Below the pieces are notes generated by a model. The model ran no database searches, was not told where the DNA came from, and worked only from the letters and a program-made list of their open reading frames with translations. A stretch of 37,128 bases of DNA from Planctomycetota bacterium (GTDB lineage Bacteria > Planctomycetota > UBA1135 > GCA-002686595), in NCBI GenBank assembly GCA_028823395.1, contig JAPKBO010000011.1, forward strand, positions 1 to 37,128. Direction: 5' to 3'. Of the stretch, positions 10,122-18,824 are shown one piece after another; the first letter of the stretch is position 1; each line of letters opens with the position of its first letter. The position numbers were made by a program, and so were the translations under genes.

Positions 10122-12797
10122 CTAGAGGCCTTCCAGGTTGCGGGTCAGGAGCTCCAGCTCCACGCCCAGCTCTTGGAGGCGCTCGCGCTCTCCCTCGACC
10201 ACGGCGGGGTCAGCGCGCGAAACGAAGTTCTCGTTAGCTAACTTGGCCTCGGTAGCCGAACGGGCCGCACTGACCTTGTTCGCCCGGTTGGCGAGAACTT
10301 CCTTGAGCTTGCCGAGGTCGGTCTCCTCCCCCAGAGGAACGAAGACCTCTAGGCCACCAAAGACAGAGACAGCCGAGCCCGACGGCCGCTCTAGGGCCGC
10401 GCCCACCTGCATCTCGCCCAGGTAAGCCAGGGTACGAATGGTGCTCGCGTGCTTTTCGATGACGGCGCGTTCCTCAGCTCGTGGGGCGGAGATCAACGCG
10501 ACCAGCGGTTTGCGCTCGCCCACCGTGGTCAGGGTGCGCACACGACGCACAGCCCCCACCACCCCCTGCAAGACAGCCATCTCGGCCACCGAGCCCTCGT
10601 CGACGTCCAATCCTGCGCCATCCGGGAACGGCGCACGGATCAGATCCGTCTCAGGCTCCTGGCCAAGAGTCTCGTGCAGGCCGGCCCAGAGTTCCTCGGT
10701 CAAGAAAGGCGTGAACGGATGCAGCAGGCCCAAAATGTCAGTCAGCACACGGGTCAAAACACCCCGAGCCGCCGCCGAGCTGGCTGCACTCGCATCCGAT
10801 TCTCCGAAGCGCCCCTTGGCCAGCTCCAGATACCAATCGCAGAAGTCGTTCCAGACAAAACGGTAAAGGGTCGAGGCCGCATCGTTAAAGCGGTAGCTCT
10901 CGAGGGCCTGCCCGACTTCCTCAGTGACATGCTTCAGGCGGCTGAGAATCCAGCGATCCTCTAACTCCACGGGCTCCGCGCTGCGCTCGCCGTCCAGATT
11001 CATCATCACGAAGCGGGCAGCGTTCCAGACCTTGTTGCAGAAGCGGCTGCCCTGCTCAAAGCGGTCCGGAGAGAGGCGCACGTCCTGACCTTCCTTGGTA
11101 AGCAGGACCAGGCTGTAGCGCACGGCGTCTGCACCGTACTGCTCGATCATGTCCAATGGGTCGATACCGTTACCGGCCGACTTGGACATGCGCTTGCCCT
11201 TACCGTCGAGAACCGTGGCGTGGATGTAACAGGTCTTGAAGGGCGTGCGATCCTCTTCGGAACGCTCGGGCATGAAGGCGTAGCCAGCCATAACCATGCG
11301 CGCCACCCACAAGTAGATGATCTCAGATGCAGTGGAGAGAAACTGAGTCGGAAAGAAGCGCGCCAAATCCGGTGAGGTGCTATCCGGCCAACCAAAGGTG
11401 GCGATGGGCCACAGCCAGGACGAGGCCCACGTGTCGAGCACATCCGGGTCCTGACGCACGATGGGCTTACCCGTCTCGGGATGGGTAGCGCCTATCTCGA
11501 GCTCATCCACCGAAGCCACAGGAACGTCGTCTTCGTCGTACCAGACCGGGATACGGTGGCCCCACCAGAGCTGGCGGCTGATGCACCAATCGTGCACGTT
11601 CTCCAGCCAGTGCCGATAGACCTTCCCCCAGCGCTTCGGGCGGAACTCAAGCCAACCTTTATCGAGGGCCTTGAGGGCCGGCTCGGCCAGAGGCTGCATA
11701 GAGACGAACCACTGCTCACTGACTAATGGCTCGACGATGGACTTGGAACGGTCCGAGAGCGGCACGTTGTGACGGATCTCTTCGATCTCGCCAAGCAGGC
11801 CCTTCTCCTCTAGAGCGGCCAGCACGTTCTTGCGTGCCAACTCGCGAGCCTGGCCAGCGAACTCGCCACCCGCATCGTTGATGCGCCCATCCTTCTCGAG
11901 GATGTTGATAATGGGCAAGTTGTGGCGCTCTCCGCGCTCGTGGTCGGCTGGGTCGTGGCCCGGCGTAACCTTGACCGCGCCCGAGCCGAAGTTCGGGTCC
12001 ACGGATTCGTCAGCGACGATGGGAATATCGCGCTCCACAAGGGGCACACGGCAGGTGGTGCCCACCAGATCCTTGTAGCGTTCGTCGTCGGGGTGCACGG
12101 CCACGCCGGTATCCCCCAGCATAGTTTCGGGCCTCGTGGTGGCGACCGAAATAAACTCGCCAGGCCGCGCGTTCAGGGGGTAGCGCAGGGTCCACAGTTT
12201 CCCTTTGCGCTCCACGTTCTCGATCTCGTCATCGCTGATGGCGGTCTCGAGCACGCAGTCCCAGTTCACCAAACGCGAACCCCGATAGATGAGGCCCTTG
12301 CTCCACAGATCCACGAAGGCCGTGCGCACCGCGTGGGTGAGCCCCTCGTCCATGGTGAAGGCCGTGCGCGACCAATCACAAGAACAGCCCAGACGACGGA
12401 ACTGCTCGAGAATAATGTTGCCGTGCTCTTCCTTCCACTTCCAAACCTTGGCCAGGAATGCCTCGCGGCCCAGATCTTCGCGAGTCTTTTTGTCTTCGGC
12501 AAAGAGCTTCTTTTCCACAACCGCCTGAGTGGCGATACCCGCGTGATCCGTCCCCGGAACCCAAACCGTGTCAAAGCCTGACTTGCGGCGATGGCGGATG
12601 ACGATGTCTTGCAGGGTGCCATTCAATGCGTGGCCCATGTGCAGAACGCCGGTCACATTGGGCGGCGGGATGACGATCGAGAATGGCTTGCCGCTGCCCT
12701 CTCCCTCGGCGGGCGGCTGGAAGGCACCACCGGATTCCCAGGCCGCGTAGATGGGGCCCTCGAGGTCGGCCGGTCGGTATCGCTTAGAGAGGTCCAT
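10122..12797 (-). CDS. valS: Valyl-tRNA synthetase
   Basis: PPPNVTGVLHMGHALN, DTWASSWLWPIATFGWP, KMSKSAGNGIDPLDMIEQYGADAVR. Confidence 0.97.
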   Translation of the reverse strand: MDLSKRYRPADLEGPIYAAWESGGAFQPPAEGEGSGKPFSIVIPPPNVTGVLHMGHALNGTLQDIVIRHRRKSGFDTVWVPGTDHAGIATQAVVEKKLFAEDKKTREDLGREAFLAKVWKWKEEHGNIILEQFRRLGCSCDWSRTAFTMDEGLTHAVRTAFVDLWSKGLIYRGSRLVNWDCVLETAISDDEIENVERKGKLWTLRYPLNARPGEFISVATTRPETMLGDTGVAVHPDDERYKDLVGTTCRVPLVERDIPIVADESVDPNFGSGAVKVTPGHDPADHERGERHNLPIINILEKDGRINDAGGEFAGQARELARKNVLAALEEKGLLGEIEEIRHNVPLSDRSKSIVEPLVSEQWFVSMQPLAEPALKALDKGWLEFRPKRWGKVYRHWLENVHDWCISRQLWWGHRIPVWYDEDDVPVASVDELEIGATHPETGKPIVRQDPDVLDTWASSWLWPIATFGWPDSTSPDLARFFPTQFLSTASEIIYLWVARMVMAGYAFMPERSEEDRTPFKTCYIHATVLDGKGKRMSKSAGNGIDPLDMIEQYGADAVRYSLVLLTKEGQDVRLSPDRFEQGSRFCNKVWNAARFVMMNLDGERSAEPVELEDRWILSRLKHVTEEVGQALESYRFNDAASTLYRFVWNDFCDWYLELAKGRFGESDASAASSAAARGVLTRVLTDILGLLHPFTPFLTEELWAGLHETLGQEPETDLIRAPFPDGAGLDVDEGSVAEMAVLQGVVGAVRRVRTLTTVGERKPLVALISAPRAEERAVIEKHASTIRTLAYLGEMQVGAALERPSGSAVSVFGGLEVFVPLGEETDLGKLKEVLANRANKVSAARSATEAKLANENFVSRADPAVVEGERERLQELGVELELLTRNLEGL

Positions 12798-12826
12798 GGT
12801 CCGCAGAGTCTAGGGCACGAAGGCCC

Positions 12827-13777
12827 CTAACGCATCGCCTGCGCGAGGCCGGTAGCTACGTCCGTCAAGGGCAGCTCCAGAACACCTCGGGCCGCCGAAC
12901 CATCCAGGCACACGTCCGCCGGACGCTCTTCATGGCCAGGGAGGTCCATGCGGCTCCTGGATTGAATGCAGCCCTCGGCCTCGTCGGGCTCGAGCCCCAT
13001 AGCGCGGAGTACGGCGAGGCCCAGGTCTAAGCGGGAGATTCGCTCGGAACCGGCGAGATGCAAGAGGCCCGTTGCGTCGTCCCCGGCCAACTCGATCAGG
13101 GCCTCGGCGACGTTGCTCACCTCAAGCGGCGTGCGGTACTCGTCGTGAAATAGGCCAGGTCTCTCCCCGCGATCGATTGCCTCGAGGATGCTATCGGAGG
13201 CGCCGATCCCACGACCTCCAGAGTTCCCGTAGAGCAAGGGCAGGCGTACGACGAGGGCCCCGGGGTGGACCTCAAGGACGATCTCTTCGCCGCGCAACTT
13301 TGTGCGCCCATATTCGGACAAAGGCCCCCCTTCGCAAGATTCGGTGAAGCCTCCCGCAGGTGGCTGGGTGGAGCCGAACACGAGATCCGTGGAGACGTGC
13401 ACCAGGCGGGCATCGTGAGCCGCACACCAGCGGGCCACTTCCCCAGGAACCTCCACGTTCATGCGCGCGGCCTCTTTGGGATGCTCCGTGCAGTCGGCTA
13501 TGCGGGCGAGGGCGGCACAGGAGAAGACGACGGCGGGCTGAAGTTCGTCGAGGAGAGTCTCTGCCGCACCAGGCGGAAGGAGATCACGGAGCACGTACTG
13601 GACCCCATCCCGAGGTGTGCAGAAGCGGGGGGAAGCCTCTGGGTTTCGACCCACGGCGATGACCGGCGGCCCGGAGGGGTCGGCTAGGGTGGCCACAGAT
13701 AGTGACTGATGGAAGGCGGCAGCCGAGACGTGAGCCCCGAGAAAGCCGGTGCCACCGAGAACGAGGGTCGTAGACAT
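12827..13777 (-). CDS. NAD(P)-dependent sugar epimerase/reductase, RmlD-like
   Basis: LVLGGTGFLGAHV; VHVSTDLVFG; YGRTKLRGEEIV. ORF-track start at 13876; ATG at 13777 (MSTTLVLGGTGFLG) preferred. Confidence 0.8.
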   Translation of the reverse strand: MSTTLVLGGTGFLGAHVSAAAFHQSLSVATLADPSGPPVIAVGRNPEASPRFCTPRDGVQYVLRDLLPPGAAETLLDELQPAVVFSCAALARIADCTEHPKEAARMNVEVPGEVARWCAAHDARLVHVSTDLVFGSTQPPAGGFTESCEGGPLSEYGRTKLRGEEIVLEVHPGALVVRLPLLYGNSGGRGIGASDSILEAIDRGERPGLFHDEYRTPLEVSNVAEALIELAGDDATGLLHLAGSERISRLDLGLAVLRAMGLEPDEAEGCIQSRSRMDLPGHEERPADVCLDGSAARGVLELPLTDVATGLAQAMR

Positions 13778-13883
13778 GCTGGAAGAGTACGAGGTCCGGA
13801 GGGGGCGGCCCATTGTCCTCCCTCCAGATCCGAGCATCCCCCGCCCGGACCCAATCCCATGCCCGACTCCGTACACTCATCCC

Positions 13884-15620
13884 ATGCCCCTGACGTCGCT
13901 CAAAAAGAAATGGACCACCCTCTCCCCCGATCCTGACCGCGTCGCCGCACTCGCCAGGGAGTATCACCCCACGGTGGCTGCACTGCTCGTCAACCGTGAC
14001 ATCCAGACGATCGGGCAGAGCACGGAATTCCTTACGCCCCGCCTTACGAACCTCCACGACCCGTCCCTGCTGCCCTCAATGGCCGCGGCCACGGATCGCA
14101 TTATGGAGGCCATCGACAAGAACCAGACCATCCTGGTGCACGGCGACTACGACGTGGACGGTGTCACCGGCACCGCCCTGCTCGTACGCCTCTTCGAACA
14201 TCTCGGAGCCTCGGTCGCATGGCACGTCCCCAACCGTTTCACCGATGGGTACGCCTTCGGCGACCACTCCGTAGAGAAGGCCAAAGCCACAGGCGCCAAG
14301 CTCGTCATCAGCGTCGACAACGGCACATCTTCCACAGAGACCATTGCCAAGCTCGCGGACGCAGGTATCGACACCATCGTCACCGACCATCACGAACCGC
14401 CGCAGGGTGAACTCCCCGCAGCCGTCGCCATCGTGAATCCGAAGCTGCCGGAATCCGAGTACCCCTTCCGGGAGCTGTGCGGAGCAGCGGTGGCATTCAA
14501 GCTGGCCTGGGGGCTCGCGACCCGAATCAGCAAGGGGGCCAAGGTAAGAGACGACCTGCGCGACCTCCTCGTCGATCTGACAGCGTACGTAGCCATCGCC
14601 ACGGTGTGCGACGTCGTACCCATGGTCGGGGAGAACCGCATCCTCGCGCACTTTGGACTCAAGGCGCTTGAGACGACTCAGTCCGCGGGCTTGCGCGCGC
14701 TTCTCAAGTCTGCGGACCTGGATGGACGCCGGCTAGGAGCAGACGATATTGGATTCCAGATCGGACCACGCATCAACGCCTCTGGTCGCCTGGGCTCAGC
14801 AGGTACGGCCCTTGAAGCGCTCATGACCACGGACGCGGTGAAGGGCAAGCAACTCGCCAGTGAGCTCAATGCCCTGAACATGGAGCGCCGTCGAATCGTG
14901 GCGGACCTCATGACCGAGGTTCTGCCTGCAGCCCAGGTTTTCGCGGATGCCGAGCGCTACCCCGTCACCGTGGTCGCTGGACAGGGCTGGCACCAGGGGG
15001 TCATCGGGATCGTCGCGGCGCGCCTCGTGGAAGAATTCGGGAAGCCGGCCATTGTCTTGGGACTCGACGGCAAATCCGGGCGCGGCTCGGCGCGGTCCGT
15101 CCCCGGCTTCTCCATCCTCGAGGCCATGCGCGGAGCCTCGCACCTGCTGGGCAAGCACGGGGGGCACGAACAGGCCGCCGGGTGCGACATCGATGCCGAT
15201 CAGGTCGAGGCCGTGCGCGAGGCCGTCTGCCAGCGCGCCAGGGAAATGCTCACGGGCGGAGCCCTCCCCGATCCTGAACTCCTGATCGATGCTGTAATCC
15301 CCTTCGAGCAGATGACCGCGGAACTGCAGCGACAACTCGATCAACTCGAGCCCTTCGGAGCCAAAAATCCCGCACCCCTCCTCGCCTCAACGGACGTTCG
15401 CCTGGCCGAGCCCCCGCGCATCGTAGGCAAGGACAAGAGCCACATGATGCTCAAGCTGCGCCATGGAGAGCACGTACTCAAGGCCATGGCCTTTGGCATG
15501 GCAGCTCGCGAGCCCGAACTACGGAGTGGCACTCCGCTCAAGGTCGCCTACACCCCGCGCTGGAATACGTTCCGCGGTACGACATCCCTAGAACTCACTC
15601 TGCACGACTTCGAGATCTAA
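13884..15620 (+). CDS. recJ: Single-stranded-DNA-specific exonuclease RecJ
   Basis: HGDYDVDGVTGTALL, VTDHHEPPQGELPAAVAIVNPK, GRGSARSVPGFSILEA...GHEQAAG. ORF-track start at 13749; ATG at 13884 (MPLTSLKKKW) preferred. Confidence 0.95.
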   Translation: MPLTSLKKKWTTLSPDPDRVAALAREYHPTVAALLVNRDIQTIGQSTEFLTPRLTNLHDPSLLPSMAAATDRIMEAIDKNQTILVHGDYDVDGVTGTALLVRLFEHLGASVAWHVPNRFTDGYAFGDHSVEKAKATGAKLVISVDNGTSSTETIAKLADAGIDTIVTDHHEPPQGELPAAVAIVNPKLPESEYPFRELCGAAVAFKLAWGLATRISKGAKVRDDLRDLLVDLTAYVAIATVCDVVPMVGENRILAHFGLKALETTQSAGLRALLKSADLDGRRLGADDIGFQIGPRINASGRLGSAGTALEALMTTDAVKGKQLASELNALNMERRRIVADLMTEVLPAAQVFADAERYPVTVVAGQGWHQGVIGIVAARLVEEFGKPAIVLGLDGKSGRGSARSVPGFSILEAMRGASHLLGKHGGHEQAAGCDIDADQVEAVREAVCQRAREMLTGGALPDPELLIDAVIPFEQMTAELQRQLDQLEPFGAKNPAPLLASTDVRLAEPPRIVGKDKSHMMLKLRHGEHVLKAMAFGMAAREPELRSGTPLKVAYTPRWNTFRGTTSLELTLHDFEI

Positions 15621-15644
15621 GCCCGAGGCCGAATCAGCCAAGGG

Positions 15645-15740
15645 TCAGAGAGTAAAGGTCACGGCCTGGCCGTGGGAGAGGTTGGATCCAGACCCGCACG
15701 GGCTCTGATTGATGTCGCGGCCCCAGGACTGGAAGTACAT
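15645..15740 (-). pseudogene. Possible orphan C-terminal fragment of a secreted planctomycete-style protein
   Basis: Minus frame reads ...QGPGTTMYFQSWGRDINQSPCGSGSNLSHGQAVTFTL*, resembling the C-terminal segment of secreted repeat proteins as I recall them; upstream frame shows no coherent gene. Confidence 0.35.
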
Positions 15741-15925
15741 CGTTGTCCCCGGGCCTTGAGGTCTGGGCCTCGAAGCCCTCACCAAGCGCTGGCAACGGTT
15801 GCGCGGGCGCCTTGCGACAGAGCCTGGCCCGGCCGATTTGTTGCTGTAGGGCTCACCCTCCCCCCCACGGCGTGGACCGTGTCTCGTTTAGGGATAGCCC
15901 ACAGATCACGAGAGGTGGCGCTAGG

Positions 15926-17134
15926 ATGCAGGCTAGCACTCTACCCATGGAACTCCTCCCTACCGAATCACTTGACCCTTACGTCGGCATCTTGATCTGG
16001 CGCAAGAATTTCACCGGGCGTGAGGTCTTCGTGATTGAACACGGCCAGCAGGCTGTCCTGCCCAAGGGGCCCCTCGATACCGAGGAAGGCGAGGCCGCGG
16101 CCGCAACGCGACTCGCTGCCGTCTTCGCCGGATCCCGAATCTCAAACCTGCGACACCTATTCACCGATCATCCCGAAGGCCCCGGCGGACGCGCTTGCGT
16201 TGGCTGGTGGAGCGCGGAGTGGGTGGGAAACGCCCCATCAACGCCGGAGACCCTTTCCTATAGAGGGCGCTGGGTCGAGACGGGCGAAGCCTGCACACTG
16301 CTATGCCATGCACGCGAACGAGAACTTGTAGGCGAGCTGAAGCCCGCACGTTGGGATAATTTACGGCGCCTACTCAAGCGCTGGTCGGGTGGACCGAGAG
16401 ACCTCAACGAACGCGCCCTAGAACACCGGCGGCGAGGAATTCGGGGTCGCACCACGGACGCTGATCCCAACGCACGGTGGCAAAGGGAAGCCCTGGAGCA
16501 AATCGATCTAGCTGAGGGCTACCTTAGCGCCGGTGATGCACTGGGATATCGCGAGGCCTTGGAGTCGGCCTGGCGCCTGGAGCTACAGGGACGCGAGACC
16601 TGGGAGCTCGAGCTTGCAGGAGAAGAGCTAGAGCGCGACGTCAAGGATGTGCTGCAAGGACTGGAACGTAGGCAAGCTCGGGCGCTCTTGAACGATGCCC
16701 GGGACGTCCAGTCCCTAACTCGTGTGGCCTCTATCTTGGAGGGCGCACGGCGCAGGAAAAACTTACTCAAGGCCGGCCGCTCCGAGCACCAGCGTTGGCT
16801 TGGAATGACCCTCCTCGTTGGAATATTGGGAGTCTGGCTGACGGGTTCTGGGGGCGGCGCCGCGGACCCCACGCACCTGGCACTGCTGCTGCACGGACTT
16901 TTAGGGGGCGCCTTGAGCGCCTTGCTCTGGCCCTCTCCCGAGGGAGTCGACCCCGCGTTCCCGCAGGTCGGTCGCCTGCTCATGCGCCCTCTCCTAGGCG
17001 TGCTGTGCGCTCTCGTACTCTGCCAACTCTTGAGCGTGGGTGTACTTCAGCTCGGATCGGACACGGAGAGCACCTGGCGACTGGCTGCCTTCGTCGCGGG
17101 CTTTGGTGAACGCCTGTTCTCCCGCCAGCGATAG
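15926..17134 (+). CDS. Hypothetical protein with C-terminal transmembrane helices
   Basis: C-terminus WLGMTLLVGILGVWLTGSGG...LLMRPLLGVLCALVLCQLLSVGV...AAFVAGFGERLFSRQR; long soluble, helical N-terminal part. Start at 15926 preferred over 15743. Confidence 0.7.
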   Translation: MQASTLPMELLPTESLDPYVGILIWRKNFTGREVFVIEHGQQAVLPKGPLDTEEGEAAAATRLAAVFAGSRISNLRHLFTDHPEGPGGRACVGWWSAEWVGNAPSTPETLSYRGRWVETGEACTLLCHARERELVGELKPARWDNLRRLLKRWSGGPRDLNERALEHRRRGIRGRTTDADPNARWQREALEQIDLAEGYLSAGDALGYREALESAWRLELQGRETWELELAGEELERDVKDVLQGLERRQARALLNDARDVQSLTRVASILEGARRRKNLLKAGRSEHQRWLGMTLLVGILGVWLTGSGGGAADPTHLALLLHGLLGGALSALLWPSPEGVDPAFPQVGRLLMRPLLGVLCALVLCQLLSVGVLQLGSDTESTWRLAAFVAGFGERLFSRQR

Positions 17135-17147
17135 CCAACCCTGCGCC

Positions 17148-18824
17148 TCAGTCTTGAAGCGCGCGAATTCGGTCCAGCACGCCGGCGCAGTCTTCATGGA
17201 TAAGAAGCAGTAGCAGATCTCCGGGCTCCGCCCACTCCAGGGCCTGTTCGACGCCAGCGGCTTCGCTTTGTGTACGACTGCAGCGCTCGAGAGGGAACCC
17301 CGCCTCTTTCAGCTCTCGCGCCAAGAGGTCGGCAACCTCTCCTTTCTCGCGACCGCGCCGGTGCCCCTCCATGTCTTTCAGGATCACGTGATCGAATCCG
17401 GATGTTGCCGACAGCCGTGCTAGTTCACCGATAGCCTCGTCGTCACGGTCACCGGCTTGCCCGAGCAAGACCAGCCGACGCTTGGCGGGCAACGCGCAGG
17501 CCATGTTCAGCATCGCTTCCAGTCCATGTGGATTGTGGGCAAAATCCACGATGACCTCTGCGCCTCCAACCTGAAAGCGATTCATGCGCCCCGGATTGTC
17601 GGCATCGTCCCCACGGAAGCTGCGCAGTCCAGCAACGATAGCCTCCAGCGCAAATCCCAATCCCTCCGCGATAGCCGCAGCCGCCAAGGCGTTGGCAACG
17701 TTGTGACGGGCGGCTCCTCCCAGGCCCATGGGAAGTTCGTCAAGATCGAGAAGCTTCTCGCACGCGCCCCCTTCACGCCGCATCAAGCTCCCATCTTCCC
17801 ACAGGTAAGCCCTTCCCCCACCAGCGATTTGCTCGCTCAACCACGGGGAGGGCGGTTGCAGAGAGAACCAAATAACGGGTTTGCCCAGAGTGCGCCCGGC
17901 TCGGGACACGGCCTCGTCGTCGGCATTCAGGACAGCGAGCGGTGCAACAGTGGTGACAACGAATTTGCCCTCGCAGAGAGCCTCTACGCTGCCCACTCCC
18001 CATTCGCCTAGGTGGTCCGCACCCACGTTCAGAACAGCAGCCACATCGGCGCGCTCTACAGCCAACCCACGGCGCAACATCCCGCCCCGCGCTGTCTCCA
18101 AGAGAGCAACCTGCGTGCCCGTGTCGCGTAAGACACGCCGCGCACCTCCAGGCCCCGACCAGTCGCCGCTTTCTACGACCTCATCTCCCACAACAACCTG
18201 ATCGGTGGATGAGAAGCCGGGCCGTAAGTCAGCGGCTCGCGCCATGCATGCCAGAAGACGCACGGTGGTCGTCTTGCCGTTAGTGCCCGTGACGAGGGCA
18301 AGGGGGACGTCGTGAATGGAATCCCAGGGCAAGCTGCTCGCATCGGGTAGCTCCCCCACAGCCCAAGTGAGCGAACCCTGTCCCAGCCCCACGCTGGCCT
18401 GGTCATCGTCGGAGAGGAACGCAACACCGTGCGCCTCTGCGGCCCGGCGCAGAGCGAGCAAGCGGGGACGGGTCTCATCGCTGATGATTTCGCGTAGGCG
18501 TTCAGCCGCTTCGCTAGAATCGGGCACGGGCTCCCCAGCGAGGCTGGCACAGGCGGACTCAAGCGCCCATTCGTTGACCTCGGTGGCGGCATACAGAGCG
18601 TCCAAAGGTGCACTGATAGCGAGGCTCGCACCTCCCTCGAAGCTGCGCACACAGGTGTCTTGGGATTGCCAGCCAACGGCGTCCAGTATGCAGCGGGCCT
18701 GCCGCTCCCAGGTCGTCAGCAAGGCGCTACGCTCGGCTTCCGTAACCGCGACGTCGATCACCGCCCCCGGCCTGGGCCAGAGCAAATTAGGACCGGGCAG
18801 GCGCCTGGAGTCGAGCTGCTCCAT
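17148..18824 (-). CDS. Mur ligase family protein (cyanophycin-synthetase M-domain paralog lacking the ATP-grasp domain)
   Basis: LVTGTNGKTTTVRLLACMA, LETARGGMLRRGLAVERADVAAVLNVGADHLG, VDFAHNPHGLEAMLNM; N-terminus MEQLDSRRLPGPNLLWPRPGAVI. Start overlaps the cphA stop by 1 bp (TAATG). Confidence 0.85.
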   Translation of the reverse strand: MEQLDSRRLPGPNLLWPRPGAVIDVAVTEAERSALLTTWERQARCILDAVGWQSQDTCVRSFEGGASLAISAPLDALYAATEVNEWALESACASLAGEPVPDSSEAAERLREIISDETRPRLLALRRAAEAHGVAFLSDDDQASVGLGQGSLTWAVGELPDASSLPWDSIHDVPLALVTGTNGKTTTVRLLACMARAADLRPGFSSTDQVVVGDEVVESGDWSGPGGARRVLRDTGTQVALLETARGGMLRRGLAVERADVAAVLNVGADHLGEWGVGSVEALCEGKFVVTTVAPLAVLNADDEAVSRAGRTLGKPVIWFSLQPPSPWLSEQIAGGGRAYLWEDGSLMRREGGACEKLLDLDELPMGLGGAARHNVANALAAAAIAEGLGFALEAIVAGLRSFRGDDADNPGRMNRFQVGGAEVIVDFAHNPHGLEAMLNMACALPAKRRLVLLGQAGDRDDEAIGELARLSATSGFDHVILKDMEGHRRGREKGEVADLLARELKEAGFPLERCSRTQSEAAGVEQALEWAEPGDLLLLLIHEDCAGVLDRIRALQD

